Positions 29,793-36,883 of a DNA stretch of 38,775 nt are shown here, piece after piece. Source of the DNA: a virus; the IMG/VR virus record IMGVR_UViG_3300028610_002131, positions 1 through 38,775 of that record; one strand, given 5' to 3'. Both the position numbers and the translations under genes were made by a program. Numbering within the stretch: the stretch's first letter is position 1; each line of letters starts with the position of its first letter. The notes under the pieces were generated by a model, which did no database searches, had not been told where the DNA came from, and worked only from the letters and a program-made list of their open reading frames with translations.

Positions 29793-30229
29793 TCCAAATA
29801 GGATTCACAGGAACACGTAAAGGTATGAGCAAGAGACAATCAAGCCTCTTGGAGGTGATATTGATTCGGTTTGGACCTCTGGTGTTGCATCATGGTGATT
29901 GCATTGGTGCAGACGAGGAAGCTCATTATCTTGCTCTGGAAATTGGGGTATGCAAGATAGTTGTTCACCCTCCAAAGATAGCAACAGCAGCAGCTCATTG
30001 TGGGCTTGATCCCAGTGGTCTTCTGATGCCTCATGCGGGAGCAAGGAACACCAGAGTGGTTCGCCTGGCACCTGAAGATTACCTTGTACGCAATAGAGCA
30101 ATTGCCAAACAGACCAAATTCCTCATCGCCACGCCCAAGTCAGATCAAGAAGAACGACGCAGTGGCACATGGGCTACTGTGCGATACGCTCGTGGTTGTA
30201 ATAAGCCCATACTTATCCTGGGCAGGTAA
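29789..30229 (+). CDS. SLOG-superfamily-like protein
   Basis: A 146-residue Rossmann-type protein. GFTGTRKGMS (5-14), HHGDCIGADEEAH (34-46), a YLVRNRAIA segment (about 98-106) and SGTWATVRYAR (about 125-135) match the DUF2493/SLOG pattern seen in phages. SLOG proteins bind nucleotide-derived ligands, and some act in bacterial immunity or signalling, so this could be a sensor or an anti-defence factor. The role here is unknown. Confidence 0.7.
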   Translation: MIQIGFTGTRKGMSKRQSSLLEVILIRFGPLVLHHGDCIGADEEAHYLALEIGVCKIVVHPPKIATAAAHCGLDPSGLLMPHAGARNTRVVRLAPEDYLVRNRAIAKQTKFLIATPKSDQEERRSGTWATVRYARGCNKPILILGR

Positions 30230-30238
30230 AGGAGCCTT

Positions 30239-30505
30239 ATGATAGCAGACACCCCGGAACGCATCGAGATTTACAGACTGTTGACTTTGAAAGCAGCGTT
30301 GAAGTTGGAAATTCACGGCCTCAAACGACGCGGTCGCTCGGTTTACAGTATAATAAAGACCGAGCTAGGGTTCCACGGCGGCAAGAGGCGTGTCCTCAAA
30401 CAATTGGAGGCACATATCAATGACATGGCAAGACATAGTTCTTCTCCTTGTGTTCATCGCCCTGATCGTCGCAGGGTGGTACAGTCTGAGCCACGACGAA
30501 GTTGA
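30239..30505 (+). CDS. Small hypothetical protein (88 aa)
   Basis: An 88-residue basic protein. The core (TLKAALKLEIHGLKRRGRSV, IIKTELGFHGGKRRVLKQL) is a helical pattern seen in small phage proteins. The C terminus overlaps a membrane microprotein gene. AAAGGAGCC precedes the ATG. Confidence 0.55.
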   Translation: MIADTPERIEIYRLLTLKAALKLEIHGLKRRGRSVYSIIKTELGFHGGKRRVLKQLEAHINDMARHSSSPCVHRPDRRRVVQSEPRRS

Positions 30506-30563
30506 CATAGAGGAGCAAGTGTTCAATGGCAGACAGCAGAGACCTAAACAACCTAAGATATGA
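30420..30563 (+). CDS. 47-aa membrane microprotein
   Basis: A 47-residue protein: MTWQDIVLLLVFIALIVAGW forms a transmembrane helix, then a charged tail (SHDEVDIEEQVF). A strong ribosome site (GGAGG, 9 bases upstream) precedes the ATG at 30420. It overlaps both neighbours in other frames. The hydrophobicity and ribosome site make it more credible than a chance frame. Confidence 0.55.
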   Translation: MTWQDIVLLLVFIALIVAGWYSLSHDEVDIEEQVFNGRQQRPKQPKI

Positions 30564-30711
30564 TATGGAGGAAAAGATCGAATACGTTCAGAACCAAGTT
30601 AATCAACTTGGCCATCGGATTGATGGAGTAAACGAAGCCATCAGCTCTGTGTCAGAACGTATTGATGATCTTCAAGAGCAAATGCGAGATGCCGTACGAG
30701 ACCAACGATGA
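30526..30711 (+). CDS. Coiled-coil protein (61 aa)
   Basis: A 61-residue protein, almost all heptad-like coiled coil (LRYDMEEKIEYVQNQVNQL, SVSERIDDLQEQMRDAV). It probably oligomerises. GAGGAG lies 10 bases upstream. Its stop and the next start share ATGA. Confidence 0.6.
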   Translation: MADSRDLNNLRYDMEEKIEYVQNQVNQLGHRIDGVNEAISSVSERIDDLQEQMRDAVRDQR

Positions 30712-31361
30712 GTGCAAAACTAGTCAACCCGAAACTTGCTATGAAACGCCAGGAAGAGCGTACATGTGGAGAGTGTACACTTTGTTGCAAGGTCATGCCG
30801 ATTCTTGATCCCAAGGTGCCTTCTCTGGGTGGCCAGTGGTGTAGCCAATGCAAGATCGGGGTCGGTTGCCAGATCTATGACGATAGGCCATTGGAATGTA
30901 GAGAATATCTCTGCTTGTGGAGGCAGGGCATATTGCCGGATGATTGCAGGCCCGACAAATGTGGAGCGGTGTTCAGCATTCGTGCGGATGGAGCGTTCGA
31001 TAGAAATGGCGACCCTTTCCCGATTTACGTGGTTCACCCACGTACAGAATATATGCTCAACCCAATGGCGAGAGAATTGGTCATCTCTATCCTGCACGAG
31101 TGGTTGCCAGTAATCCTCATGGGACGTAACACGGGTTGCTGGGCTTATATGTACAGAAAAGCCCTACGCTTCACCGACAGACGTGAAATTGTGAACGGTA
31201 AATTGGATAGCTTTGCGGATCATGAAGTGGTAAATTTGCCATGGCGTAATTTGTTCGACCTTATGGGCTTACCACTTGAAATGCGTAAGACTTTCTTTCA
31301 CCAAAAAAAGGAGCCTCAAGATGTTACCGTCCGACAAGAAACAATACGACCAACTCAGTGA
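30708..31361 (+). CDS. YkgJ-like cysteine-cluster protein
   Basis: A 217-residue protein. Cysteines at about 20, 23, 26, 27, 45, 48, 54, 64 and 69 (CGECTLCC, WCSQCKIGVGC, PLECREYLC) match the CxxCxxCC cluster of the YkgJ family, likely to bind a metal, probably iron-sulfur or zinc. The rest is a mixed domain. The family is poorly understood. Its last 41 bases overlap the next gene. Confidence 0.65.
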   Translation: MSAKLVNPKLAMKRQEERTCGECTLCCKVMPILDPKVPSLGGQWCSQCKIGVGCQIYDDRPLECREYLCLWRQGILPDDCRPDKCGAVFSIRADGAFDRNGDPFPIYVVHPRTEYMLNPMARELVISILHEWLPVILMGRNTGCWAYMYRKALRFTDRREIVNGKLDSFADHEVVNLPWRNLFDLMGLPLEMRKTFFHQKKEPQDVTVRQETIRPTQ

Positions 31362-31629
31362 TGAGATGGCCAAGCGAATTCAGGCAATGATTGATTGCAC
31401 CTGGGGTGTCATTGCCGGCGATTGGCTCGACATGCACAAGAATGTAATTAAAGAGCCGTGTACCGTGGCCGATGCCGTTGAGGGTGTATGCGATGCTGAT
31501 CGGTATCTTCAATATGGAGAGGATCCCGAAGCAGCTGTTGTTTTTGGGGGTCTGCCTTACGAAGAGATGAAAGAACTTGCAATCCCTGTTCTTCGAGCGT
31601 ACGCCAACAAGAAAGGGTTCATCCGATGA
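31321..31629 (+). CDS. Hypothetical protein (102 aa)
   Basis: A 102-residue helical protein from the ATG at 31321 (AAAAAAGGAGCCTCAAG upstream). Acidic to neutral (DEMAKRIQAMIDCTWG, EEMKELAIPVLRAYANK). Its N terminus lies over the C terminus of the cysteine-cluster gene. Not recognised. Confidence 0.55.
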   Translation: MLPSDKKQYDQLSDEMAKRIQAMIDCTWGVIAGDWLDMHKNVIKEPCTVADAVEGVCDADRYLQYGEDPEAAVVFGGLPYEEMKELAIPVLRAYANKKGFIR

Positions 31630-31931
31630 GTAGACACGATGCTGGCGGACCTGATGGATGTGAAGGTCCAACTGATGCTGATTTGGCAGTTCAAGTACAT
31701 CTGTATCCCGTAACGAATGTACTCAATCCTCGTGGTGTGCCTTTGGCCAAGGAGAGTCTTAGCGATATAATCTACCGACACCTTATGGCAAGCTGGGAGT
31801 ATTGGACTGACCCAAATTATGGCGACAACCCAAAAATTGATGACTTGCGTCATATAATGCGTGTGAATCTTGAAAAAGAAGTTCGATCGGCATTGAACGC
31901 ATTCCTTCTCGAAAAAGCAAAGGAGTCCTAA
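31626..31931 (+). CDS. Hypothetical protein (101 aa)
   Basis: A 101-residue protein. Contains AKESLSDIIYRHLMASWEYWT and KEVRSALNAFLLEKAK. Starts in the ATGA overlap with the previous gene. Not recognised. Confidence 0.55.
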   Translation: MSRHDAGGPDGCEGPTDADLAVQVHLYPVTNVLNPRGVPLAKESLSDIIYRHLMASWEYWTDPNYGDNPKIDDLRHIMRVNLEKEVRSALNAFLLEKAKES

Positions 31932-31933
31932 CC

Positions 31934-32476
31934 ATGTTTAGTGAATTTGGTGAAGGTGACTATGATGCCTTTGCGGGTTGTGAGCCTGTTGGCGATCTGT
32001 CTCCATTGATCACGTATCTGAAGGTGAAAGGTTGGCCAGAGATTAGTCATGACAAGCCAGGACAAATAACGACTGTCGCTGCCATAATTGATGGCCTAGG
32101 AGTAACGCTCCAAGGTCTCAATGGATTTGGCAGAGTCTGTGAGTCAGAAGATGAATCTCTAGCAGGCAGGGCCATAAACTATCACCGAGCATGTGGTTAT
32201 GCAACACATCTGGTTGCAGCAGAAAAGAAGCCCATAACCTTCAGCTTGCTGACAATGATGGGATTCAAGTGGAGCAATTTCATTATTGAAGACCCTACGG
32301 ATCTTACAGTGATGGGCGAAATGCTTTACTTGGCTCCGGATAAGCTCCAGGCATTTATCAAGGACTCCGAGCATGATATTGTGATAGCGGAAAGAGCAAT
32401 AAACATTGCAAGATATGCTATAACTGAATGGCATCGGTTAACAGCAACCGAACGCGAAAAAGTCACCTCTTCTTAA
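31934..32476 (+). CDS. Hypothetical protein (180 aa)
   Basis: A 180-residue protein with a mixed alpha/beta pattern (PLITYLKVKGWPEISHD, GRAINYHRACGYATHLV, IVIAERAINIARYAITEWHRL). AAAGGAGTCCTAACC precedes the ATG. The family is not recognised. Confidence 0.55.
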   Translation: MFSEFGEGDYDAFAGCEPVGDLSPLITYLKVKGWPEISHDKPGQITTVAAIIDGLGVTLQGLNGFGRVCESEDESLAGRAINYHRACGYATHLVAAEKKPITFSLLTMMGFKWSNFIIEDPTDLTVMGEMLYLAPDKLQAFIKDSEHDIVIAERAINIARYAITEWHRLTATEREKVTSS

Positions 32477-32487
32477 AGGAGCCAGCA

Positions 32488-32682
32488 ATGGCAACGAAAA
32501 CGAAAGAACCCAAGGTTTACACAAGCATGGACGAAGCCGCAGAGGATGCTCTTGAATCACTCAAGAAGCGAGATCCCAAGGTCGTAATGATTGTCGCCAC
32601 TTGGTGGAAGGATTGGTATCTCAAGGCAGGCCATAAGAGATTGGGCAGGGGCTTGCTGAAATACCTCAAAGACAGAGGATAA
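32488..32682 (+). CDS. Small basic protein (64 aa)
   Basis: A 64-residue protein from the ATG at 32488 (AAAGGAGCCAGCA upstream). Charged helix DEAAEDALESLKKRDPK followed by WWKDWYLKAGHKRLGRG. Not recognised. Confidence 0.6.
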   Translation: MATKTKEPKVYTSMDEAAEDALESLKKRDPKVVMIVATWWKDWYLKAGHKRLGRGLLKYLKDRG

Positions 32683-32688
32683 AAGGCC

Positions 32689-32796
32689 ATGACGAAAAAG
32701 CAAATGGCCTTGCTTGGAATCGGGGTCGCGACATGGGTGGCGGCCTGTGTGTTGGCTCTGTGGAGGTTCTTGGTCTGGGGTACGGGTCCACTATGA
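32689..32796 (+). CDS. 35-aa membrane microprotein
   Basis: A 35-residue protein: MTKKQMALLGIGVATWVAAC and then VLALWRFLVW form one transmembrane stretch. AAAAGG lies 2 bases upstream. Its stop overlaps the next start by ATGA. Function unknown. Confidence 0.5.
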   Translation: MTKKQMALLGIGVATWVAACVLALWRFLVWGTGPL

Positions 32797-32933
32797 TCAA
32801 GGAACTGGTGTCCCGTGGGGACGGCCACACACTCCGTCTCAGATGTTTCACGGGGACCTCCTGGGTGTCGGAGCCCAGGCCGCTCGGGTCAAGACGAAAG
32901 TCTTGGCTCGGGTTTGTTCTGATTCAAACATAG
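32793..32933 (+). CDS. Small basic protein (46 aa) with SRRKSWLGFV tail
   Basis: A 46-residue protein (MIKELVSRGDGHTLRLRCF and on), ending SRRKSWLGFVLIQT. It starts in the ATGA overlap. Its tail resembles the in-frame remnant at 28370-28450. Basic, with possible RNA-binding character. Not recognised. Confidence 0.5.
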   Translation: MIKELVSRGDGHTLRLRCFTGTSWVSEPRPLGSRRKSWLGFVLIQT

Positions 32934-32942
32934 GAGCCTAAT

Positions 32943-33056
32943 ATGTCCGAAAAAAAGACCGAAAAGATTGCTCACCCGATTGCAGATGGATGTGCATTCA
33001 TCATCGCAATGATTGTTTTCTTTGTCACTTGTGGCTCAGGTTGCCTTTGGAGCTAA
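32943..33056 (+). CDS. 37-aa membrane microprotein
   Basis: A 37-residue protein: a charged start (SEKKTEKIAHPIADG), then a hydrophobic segment (AFIIAMIVFFVTCGSGCLW). AGGAGCC precedes the ATG. Its stop lies within the ribosome site of the next gene. Confidence 0.55.
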   Translation: MSEKKTEKIAHPIADGCAFIIAMIVFFVTCGSGCLWS

Positions 33057-33057
33057 C

Positions 33058-33552
33058 ATGCCTAGAAAAGATCCAATGACAGGCTGTATGGTAATGACCA
33101 CCGGGGAGTTTCTGGCAGCAGAAGCTGAACGTGAAGGCACAACACCAGGAGAGATTCTGGAAGATATTATTGGCCACATGGAGAAAGATAGACAGCAGCA
33201 GGAGAATAAACTCAAGGCTCCTGCTAAAGCATTGGAGTTCATCAAAAGAATTATTGCGGAGGAAAATAAATATCGTGACGAGCAGAAGCGATACGCCAGA
33301 CGTCATCCAGAGATTAAATGGGAAACAGAACCACCTTTGCCATTGCCCACCTGGGTCATTAAGGTCGAAGAGGTCTCTTTCAACGCGGGATTCAAAGACC
33401 ATCACGCGATGGTCGTGGTTCAGGCATTGTGTGACGACCTCAAGCATCACCGAATTAAATGCTGTGAATCATCATTCTATGGAGGTATGTGGGATCCTCC
33501 GGACTACGATGTGTACCTCGAGTACGATGGCGAAATCGAAGTTGAAATATAA
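33058..33552 (+). CDS. Hypothetical protein (164 aa)
   Basis: A 164-residue protein from ATG 33058; longer in-frame starts lie inside the membrane gene. A helical coiled coil (AEREGTTPGEILEDIIGHM, DRQQQENKLKAPAKALEF) leads into a beta C terminus (PDYDVYLEYDGEIEVEI). Not recognised. Confidence 0.55.
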   Translation: MPRKDPMTGCMVMTTGEFLAAEAEREGTTPGEILEDIIGHMEKDRQQQENKLKAPAKALEFIKRIIAEENKYRDEQKRYARRHPEIKWETEPPLPLPTWVIKVEEVSFNAGFKDHHAMVVVQALCDDLKHHRIKCCESSFYGGMWDPPDYDVYLEYDGEIEVEI

Positions 33553-33562
33553 GGAGCTTAAC

Positions 33563-33952
33563 ATGGCAACAAGAAAAAGGCGTGAACACAGGGAACGACG
33601 TAATGAATTATCTGCCACTATTACTCTTGATGAACGGACACTTCTGGAAGCTATCGAGCAGGTCATTGATGAAATGGACGTAGAGTCTATGGTTGATGCG
33701 GAGATTAAACGGTCAACGGACGAAGCAACTGACCGTTTCGATCTAGAGGAAACCGTGATGAACAAGGTTGAGGGTATGATGAATAATCCTTGCGAAGAGG
33801 GTCTGACTCTACTTGATGATGCCGTAGAAAGTGCCTTATATCGTTTGAAAATAGATTCACGAAAACGACGATGGCAATTTCTTCCACATGTTCTTCGAGA
33901 ATTTTTCTGGCCGACTCATAAGGAGCCTAAGCATGAACCACGAACCAGATAG
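33563..33952 (+). CDS. Hypothetical protein (129 aa)
   Basis: A 129-residue protein: basic N terminus (RKRREHRERRN), long charged helices (ERTLLEAIEQVIDEMDVESM, LDDAVESALYRLKIDSRKRR), aromatic-basic end (LREFFWPTHKEPKHEPRTR). Its last 20 bases overlap the next gene. Not recognised. Confidence 0.55.
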   Translation: MATRKRREHRERRNELSATITLDERTLLEAIEQVIDEMDVESMVDAEIKRSTDEATDRFDLEETVMNKVEGMMNNPCEEGLTLLDDAVESALYRLKIDSRKRRWQFLPHVLREFFWPTHKEPKHEPRTR

Positions 33953-34205
33953 TGTTGACTACAAAATCTACTGGATGGGTGGACCAAAGAGTGGTTGGTA
34001 TGTGGAACAATGCGGACATTGCAGAGGTCCATTTTCAGACATATGCGTAGCTGTTGCGAATGCCTACGCACACGCTAGGGAGAATGATTTCATCCCTGGT
34101 TTCTGGCGCAGAAGCAAGGATGAATGGAGCAACCCCTGTTGGATCATTCTGTCTGGAGGTTATCTAAGAGAGGCAGTAAGAAAGGCTGCTAATTTACCAC
34201 GATGA
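33933..34205 (+). CDS. Hypothetical protein (90 aa)
   Basis: A 90-residue protein with Trp/Cys-rich middle (WYVEQCGHCRGPFSDICVAV, WRRSKDEWSNPCWIIL). CGHC could bind metal but no second pair is clear. AAGGAGCC lies upstream. Confidence 0.5.
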   Translation: MNHEPDSVDYKIYWMGGPKSGWYVEQCGHCRGPFSDICVAVANAYAHARENDFIPGFWRRSKDEWSNPCWIILSGGYLREAVRKAANLPR

Positions 34206-34324
34206 ACCATCCTGGGGTGGCGTGTGGCAGCGAGACCGTGATGCCGAGGTTTTGGGTTAGGCTCCTTCCAAGGTATCACGTGTTCCCCACACGCCCCCTG
34301 GGACTTTACAGAGGAGGCTCATGA
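34202..34324 (+). CDS. Possible small basic protein (40 aa)
   Basis: A 40-residue frame with ATG in ATGA overlap with the previous gene, and a stop overlapping the next start. Basic (FWVRLLPRYHVFPTRPLG). Supported only by the tight overlaps on both sides. Confidence 0.4.
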   Translation: MNHPGVACGSETVMPRFWVRLLPRYHVFPTRPLGLYRGGS

Positions 34325-34563
34325 TGGATTGTCCAATGTGTGGCAAGAAAGTTAGCATCAAGACAATTAAGAAATCTCGTGGATGTACCAGTGGCATGAT
34401 AATTTTCGCGATGGGTGTTGCTATCACAATAGTTATACCAATTGTCGGGTGGGTTCTTGGACCACTCATCTGTATCAGCGTTCTGCTAGATGGCGGCGAA
34501 GAAACCAAGATAATCTATTGCAAAAAATGTAAATTAGATCTCCATCCTTCCGTTACCGACTAA
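34321..34563 (+). CDS. Membrane-inserted zinc-ribbon protein (LITAF-like layout)
   Basis: An 80-residue protein. CPMC (4-7) and CKKC (about 67-70) flank a hydrophobic stretch (about 25-56, MIIFAMGVAITIVIPIVGWV and on), the layout of LITAF-like domains, where a zinc ribbon is split by a membrane helix. Homology is not certain. Its last codons (VTD, stop) lie inside 24-bp repeat copy 3. Function unknown; might sit in the host membrane. Confidence 0.55.
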   Translation: MMDCPMCGKKVSIKTIKKSRGCTSGMIIFAMGVAITIVIPIVGWVLGPLICISVLLDGGEETKIIYCKKCKLDLHPSVTD

Positions 34564-34575
34564 CCTACCTATTGG
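34552..34575 (-). repeat. 24-bp repeat, copy 3
   Basis: The perfect reverse complement of copy 4 (36485-36508). It supplies the TAA stop of the zinc-ribbon gene and marks the left edge of a 1909-base segment ending at copy 4. Confidence 0.85.
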
Positions 34576-34586
34576 AAGACGCTACG

Positions 34587-34769
34587 ATGCACGAACCCGA
34601 AGAAGACGACGTCGAAGATGAATACGAATGCGTACTGTGTGAAAGGACATTTTCGCACTTGCCTAAGGTGTGTGAATGTGGAAACCATACGTTCAATAAG
34701 ATAGAGGAGCCAGCCGATGACCCAAGCGAAGAGTGGCTCGCAGGCGAGCAGCGAAACTTCTCCGACTGA
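34587..34769 (+). CDS. Small acidic zinc-ribbon-like protein (60 aa)
   Basis: A 60-residue protein from ATG 34587 (a TTG at 34572 is possible). Contains ECVLC (about 14-18) and CECG (about 29-32), a pair likely to bind zinc, within a very acidic context (EPEEDDVEDE). First gene inside the repeat-framed segment. GGAAG lies upstream. Confidence 0.55.
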   Translation: MHEPEEDDVEDEYECVLCERTFSHLPKVCECGNHTFNKIEEPADDPSEEWLAGEQRNFSD

Positions 34770-35610
34770 ATTCAGTCCAGCTGATTTTCTCGGTAAGGTT
34801 GATGTGCCAGAAGGTCAAGTGGGCCAGTATAAGATTCGTCACATTCACGATGGTGATGGCAGTATGCGACCTATCAGTAGCCTGCGAACCTCGATGTTCG
34901 GAGGACACAAGAGCGAAAGGGTCACATTTCCTCAGGGAGCCAAGTGGCATGAGCTGAGTTATTCCAACGGTGTTTGGATGACTGATCTTCCGATTGAACA
35001 ACAACAGTGTAACCAATTATTGAAAAACTTTTACGGCAACATATTGGTGGGTGGCTTGGGGATAGGCTATGCGGTCAACTTGCTCGCGTCCATGAGCGAC
35101 GTGAATGAAGTAACCGTTGTAGAGATCAGCCCAGAGGTTATAGAGCTAGTTGCCGGACACATCATAGATCCAGAGGGGAAAGTTGAAGTAATAGAGATGG
35201 ATCTCTTTGAATACCTCAAGAAAGAACAAGAGGACACTATCGGAACAGGCATCTACTTCGATTGTGCATTCTACGACCTCTGGCAAAGTGATGGCGAAGG
35301 AACGTTCCATGACATGGTCGTGCCACTTAAGAAATTAAGTGAAGGCACTGTTGAACATGTCGTTTGCTGGAATGAAGACATCATGAAGGGTCAACTCTTT
35401 TTCAATCTACAATCTCGGTTTCGTATGTGCAACCTCCCGCCCGAGTTCACTAGCCATTGTAAGATAGATCTAACTCTCGAACTACTGGCAACCATACAAG
35501 ACGACAAGTACTGGGATTGGGCTGTCCCATTCTGGAAGGATTGGATAGAAGGCGGCTATCCACCGGAGAAGTTCGACGATCGTGCAGCAGCGTTTGTGAG
35601 GGCCCAATGA
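34717..35610 (+). CDS. SAM-dependent transferase-like protein (spermidine synthase-like fold)
   Basis: A 297-residue protein with a class I Rossmann signature: GGLGIGY (112-118), VVEISPEVIELV (134-145, with the ribose-binding acidic residue E136), MDLFEYL (161-167) and FDCAFYDLWQ (181-190). The layout resembles spermidine synthase-like or methyltransferase proteins. Substrate unknown. AGGAGCC lies 6 bases upstream. Main gene of the 24-bp-repeat-framed segment. Confidence 0.65.
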   Translation: MTQAKSGSQASSETSPTEFSPADFLGKVDVPEGQVGQYKIRHIHDGDGSMRPISSLRTSMFGGHKSERVTFPQGAKWHELSYSNGVWMTDLPIEQQQCNQLLKNFYGNILVGGLGIGYAVNLLASMSDVNEVTVVEISPEVIELVAGHIIDPEGKVEVIEMDLFEYLKKEQEDTIGTGIYFDCAFYDLWQSDGEGTFHDMVVPLKKLSEGTVEHVVCWNEDIMKGQLFFNLQSRFRMCNLPPEFTSHCKIDLTLELLATIQDDKYWDWAVPFWKDWIEGGYPPEKFDDRAAAFVRAQ

Positions 35611-35831
35611 TTTGGAAAAAACAACCTCCGTCTGCTGTGGGTTTGTACCTGCGAGTAAACGCTGGCCACCAGATCAGCAGGCACTACGTCATCGATATCG
35701 ACGGTGTGCTCAATATCAACTGGGGCTGGGGTAGTGGAGCGTTAGTGCGGATTGACAAGCTCGGCAAGAAGCTCGACAACTGGTGGTGGTTTGGACCAAT
35801 TCCCGATGCACCTAAAGAGGCATATGAGTAA
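35607..35831 (+). CDS. Small hypothetical protein (74 aa)
   Basis: A 74-residue protein rich in Trp and Gly (NWGWGSGALVRID, NWWWFGPIPDAP) with a DIDGVLNI strand. Starts in the ATGA overlap with the transferase. Not recognised. Confidence 0.55.
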   Translation: MIWKKQPPSAVGLYLRVNAGHQISRHYVIDIDGVLNINWGWGSGALVRIDKLGKKLDNWWWFGPIPDAPKEAYE

Positions 35832-36495
35832 TATGAGAGTAGCATTTTGCATAGGCAATGGCGAGAGTCGTAGGCATTTTGATCTCAATCGGTTGCGTAA
35901 CCAAGGACCGATAGCGGGCTGTAACGCTTTGTACAGAGATTTTGAACCTACCTTTCTCGTTGCAGTTGATTCTGGTATGTGTGCGGAAGTACAAAGAAGT
36001 GGTTACACGGGCAAGATCCTTACCATCAGGAAAGATCACGCGAAAAAGCAGTATTGGCTAGTTGATGTGATAACAGAGGAGAAAATTTGCACACAACAGC
36101 CAATTTGGGCCAGTGGACCTTGGTCGGTATTGGCTATGGTCAGGTTGTATCCGAAAGTAGAAGAGGTCTTCTTTCTTGGGCATGATTTTCATGGATGTAT
36201 GAATTCTGGCGAGAATCTCCACAACAACCTCTATAAAGGTACCAAAAATTATGATGTAGTTGATTGCGACGCGAAGAACCCGTTGTCATGGATCCAACAG
36301 ATTGCACATGTAGTCATCAATCATCCGGGAATTCATTTCACACGTGTAGGACCAGTTCCATACCTAGTTGGAATAGACGAATGGGTGGGTGCATTCAGTG
36401 GATTGGTGGAACAGCCGAATTTCGGGTGTATAGAGTATCAAGATTTTTACAAGTGTCTGGAAAGTAGCTTTTCCATTGCGCCAGCCAATAGGTAG
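35824..36495 (+). CDS. DUF115/MAF-like Rossmann protein
   Basis: A 223-residue protein. CIGNGESRR (9-17), GPIAGCNALYRDF (28-40), LVAVDSGM (45-52) and FFLGHDFHGC match the DUF115/MAF-type family, common in phages and thought to handle nucleotide sugars or pterin-like substrates. The role here is unproven. Its last codons and TAG stop lie in 24-bp repeat copy 4. Confidence 0.65.
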   Translation: MSNMRVAFCIGNGESRRHFDLNRLRNQGPIAGCNALYRDFEPTFLVAVDSGMCAEVQRSGYTGKILTIRKDHAKKQYWLVDVITEEKICTQQPIWASGPWSVLAMVRLYPKVEEVFFLGHDFHGCMNSGENLHNNLYKGTKNYDVVDCDAKNPLSWIQQIAHVVINHPGIHFTRVGPVPYLVGIDEWVGAFSGLVEQPNFGCIEYQDFYKCLESSFSIAPANR

Positions 36496-36508
36496 GTTAG
36501 TCGGTAAC
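36485..36508 (+). repeat. 24-bp repeat, copy 4
   Basis: CCAATAGGTAGGTTAGTCGG plus TAAC, the exact inverse of copy 3, followed by AAATGGA as in copy 2. It supplies the TAG stop of the DUF115-like gene and closes the framed segment. Confidence 0.85.
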
Positions 36509-36569
36509 AAATGGAATCAAATCCAATGACCCCGAGACGTCGACTTAAGGGACTTAAGGGAGTTAAGTG

Positions 36570-36665
36570 ATGGACAAAATGCCTTGGACAACTAGAATTT
36601 TATTGCTTTGTCTGATTGTAGCGTTTGCTTGTGCCATTGGTTTAGCGTATCGTTGCGTATTATGA
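36570..36665 (+). CDS. 31-aa membrane microprotein
   Basis: A 31-residue protein: MDKMPWTTRILLLCLIVAFA is hydrophobic after a short polar start. GGGAG lies upstream. Its stop overlaps the next start. Function unknown. Confidence 0.5.
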   Translation: MDKMPWTTRILLLCLIVAFACAIGLAYRCVL

Positions 36666-36790
36666 AACGTAAGCCAGGCATGAGCCACATCACCCCTCTC
36701 TCCTGGATCCTGGTCGGGACCCTGGGCTTGGGGCTGTGGGCCTTGATAATTTGGTGTACCGGGCTGATCTTCGGATGGTGGGGTGATTAA
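36662..36790 (+). CDS. 42-aa membrane microprotein
   Basis: A 42-residue protein: basic start (MKRKPGMSH), then a hydrophobic segment (SWILVGTLGLGLWALIIW) and GLIFGWWGD. It starts in ATGA overlap with the previous microprotein, so the two form a coupled pair. Confidence 0.55.
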   Translation: MKRKPGMSHITPLSWILVGTLGLGLWALIIWCTGLIFGWWGD

Positions 36791-36883
36791 TGGCCAATGC
36801 GGTGGCCAACTGAAAAAAACTTTTGGTAAATCCGGGAATCTTCACCCCTACGTCAGCCAAGATCAGGTATACTACCAATAGGC

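Noticed and set aside
36791-36883. Promoter before the AT-hook-like gene (TATACT at 36868)
   Set aside because: No -35-like box stands at a fitting distance, so I do not list it as a promoter.
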